NCBI GenBank assembly: GCA_947258625.1
Contig: CAMYJN010000127.1
Span: forward strand, 1 to 6,755
Length of the DNA stretch: 6,755 nt
From: an uncultured Polyangiaceae bacterium
GTDB taxonomy: Bacteria; Myxococcota_A; Polyangia; Polyangiales; Houyiibacteriaceae
Direction of reading: 5' to 3'
The notes beneath the pieces are model-generated. The model made no database searches. It saw only the letters and a program-made list of their open reading frames with translations, and had not been told where the DNA came from. Position 1 is the stretch's first letter, and each line of letters starts with the position of its first letter. Shown here one piece after another: positions 5,675 through 6,755 of the stretch. Position numbers and translations under genes: made by a program.

Positions 5675-6755
5675 GTGGAGCGCACGCGCTACCTCATCAT
5701 TGGAGCGGGCGTCACCGGCCTCGCGTTTGCTGATTGGCTCAGAGACGACGACTACTGGGTCGTCGAAGCCGAGGATGAGATGGGTGGCTACTGCCGGACC
5801 GTCGAGCGCGATGGTTTCATCTGGGACTACGCGGGGCACTTCTTCCATTTCCGCAGCCCGAAGATCGAGACGTACCTCATCGACCGGATGGGCGAGCAGG
5901 AGATCCTGCGCGTGAAGCGTGACAGCCGGATTTGGTACGCCGACCGTTACATCGATTTCCCGTTCCAGAAGAACATCCATCAACTTCCCGAGGCGGAATA
6001 CGCGCAGTGCCTACAGGACCTGCACGACAGGCCCAAAGAGAAGGGCGGCAACTTCAAGGACATGCTGTATGCCCGCTACGGGCGCGGCATCGCAGAGAAG
6101 TTTCTGATCCCTTATAACGAAAAGCTTTACGCCGTGAATCTGGCCGCGCTGGATCCCGACGCGATGGGCCGTTTCTTTCCGCATGCTAGCGTTGAGGAGA
6201 TTCTACGAAACGCCGACGCCCCAAGCGTCGATGGCTACAATGCGACGTTCACCTATCCAAGAGGAGGCGCGGTCCAGTACGTCGAGGCCATCGCCCAGGG
6301 GGTACGAAGCGACCGAATCGCCCTGAGCGAAAGGGTCGTGAGCATCGACCTCAACGCGAAGGTCGCCACGACGAACAGTCGGCAGATCGCCTACGACGTT
6401 CTCGTCAATAGCGCCCCATTGATATCGCTGCTCGACATGTGTGGGATCGAATACGACTCGGCCGTCTTCAGCCACAACAGGGTTCAGGTCTTCAACCTGG
6501 GGTTCGACAGCAAGGGGCCGACCGGCGTCCATTGGATCTACTATCCGCAGCGCGAAATCTCGTTCTATCGCGTCGGCTTCTACGACAACATTTTCGATTC
6601 CGATCGCATGAGCTTGTACGTGGAGGTCGGGGTGCCCTGGGACGTTGAGCTCTCACCGGACGACCGCGGCGCCTTGAAAGCGAGGGTGCTCACCGACCTC
6701 CAGACCTGCGGGGTACTCGAGAATCAAACCCTCCTCGCCTCCCAAGACGTCCTGC
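5675..6755 (+). CDS. FAD-dependent amine-oxidase superfamily protein, eukaryotic-type UDP-galactopyranose mutase-like, 3'-truncated by window
   Basis: The frame is open from a GTG at 5675, one base after the truB stop, to the window end (360 codons visible). A weak TAGGT lies 7 nt upstream of the GTG. The start is set by the Rossmann motif GAGVTG at residues 10-15, followed by the FAD-ribose Glu31 and MGGYCRT at 36-42. Several segments parallel eukaryotic-type UGM as I recall it: AGHFFHF at 53-59 (GGHVIFS), IDFPFQKNI at 93-101 (xPYPFQNNI), IPYNEKLYAV at 145-154 (xPYNFKVWAV), YPRGGA at 194-199, HWIYYP at 286-291 and FYRVGFYDN at 297-305. Arg299 would correspond to the diphosphate-binding Arg. 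UGM interconverts UDP-galactopyranose and UDP-galactofuranose for surface glycans. A related flavoprotein with another substrate, or a HemY/protoporphyrinogen-oxidase-like enzyme, is not excluded. The FAD fold is firm; the mutase function is tentative. Confidence 0.8.
   Translation, partial: MERTRYLIIGAGVTGLAFADWLRDDDYWVVEAEDEMGGYCRTVERDGFIWDYAGHFFHFRSPKIETYLIDRMGEQEILRVKRDSRIWYADRYIDFPFQKNIHQLPEAEYAQCLQDLHDRPKEKGGNFKDMLYARYGRGIAEKFLIPYNEKLYAVNLAALDPDAMGRFFPHASVEEILRNADAPSVDGYNATFTYPRGGAVQYVEAIAQGVRSDRIALSERVVSIDLNAKVATTNSRQIAYDVLVNSAPLISLLDMCGIEYDSAVFSHNRVQVFNLGFDSKGPTGVHWIYYPQREISFYRVGFYDNIFDSDRMSLYVEVGVPWDVELSPDDRGALKARVLTDLQTCGVLENQTLLASQDVL

Noticed and set aside
5674..5935. Possible horizontal transfer of the UGM-like gene judged by composition
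   Set aside because: By eye its G+C content and codon use are not clearly different from the upstream genes, so composition alone does not support transfer.

Overview
This is a high-GC bacterial chromosomal segment (roughly 60-65% G+C by eye). It carries most of a nusA-infB type translation/ribosome-maturation operon, all on the + strand and almost without intergenic DNA. The gene order is ylxR-type gene, infB, DUF503 (ylxP-like) gene, rbfA, nrnA-like DHH phosphoesterase, truB. From general knowledge, DUF503 and nrnA genes placed between infB and truB fit deltaproteobacterial-grade lineages (Desulfobacterota/Myxococcota and relatives). Firmicutes also have ylxP and nrnA homologues, but the G+C content argues against them. 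The taxonomic call is an inference from synteny and composition, not from a search.

Layout: 2-553 is the 3' part of a YlxR (DUF448) protein fused to an L7Ae/YlxQ-like domain; its start, and probably nusA, lie before the window. 550-3060 is infB (836 aa). 3084-3395 is a DUF503 protein (103 aa). 3399-3788 is rbfA (129 aa). 3785-4765 is a DHH/DHHA1 phosphoesterase (326 aa). 4762-5673 is truB (303 aa). From 5675 to the window end runs an incomplete GTG-started ORF. It encodes an FAD-dependent protein of the amine-oxidase superfamily that most resembles eukaryotic-type UDP-galactopyranose mutase.

The first six genes form a coherent set. YlxR/YlxQ-like proteins bind RNA, IF2 places initiator tRNA on the 30S subunit, and RbfA matures the 16S 5' end. 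DUF503 proteins are recurrent but poorly characterised partners. NrnA-type enzymes remove nanoRNAs and pAp, and TruB makes tRNA pseudouridine 55. Three junctions are 4-nt start/stop overlaps (ATGA, GTGA, ATGA) and the other three gaps are 1, 3 and 23 nt, so one polycistronic message with translational coupling is likely. No gene-free stretch exceeds 23 nt, and I see no tRNA, rRNA, mobile element, CRISPR array, promoter or terminator.

Most of the window is ordinary core genome. The points worth a second look are the UGM-like flavoprotein directly behind truB, where rpsO/pnp are commonly found; its Ala-Gly-His version of the flavin-contacting loop; the YlxR-L7Ae fusion; and a divergent motif in TruB. 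I do not see a convincing previously undescribed system here.
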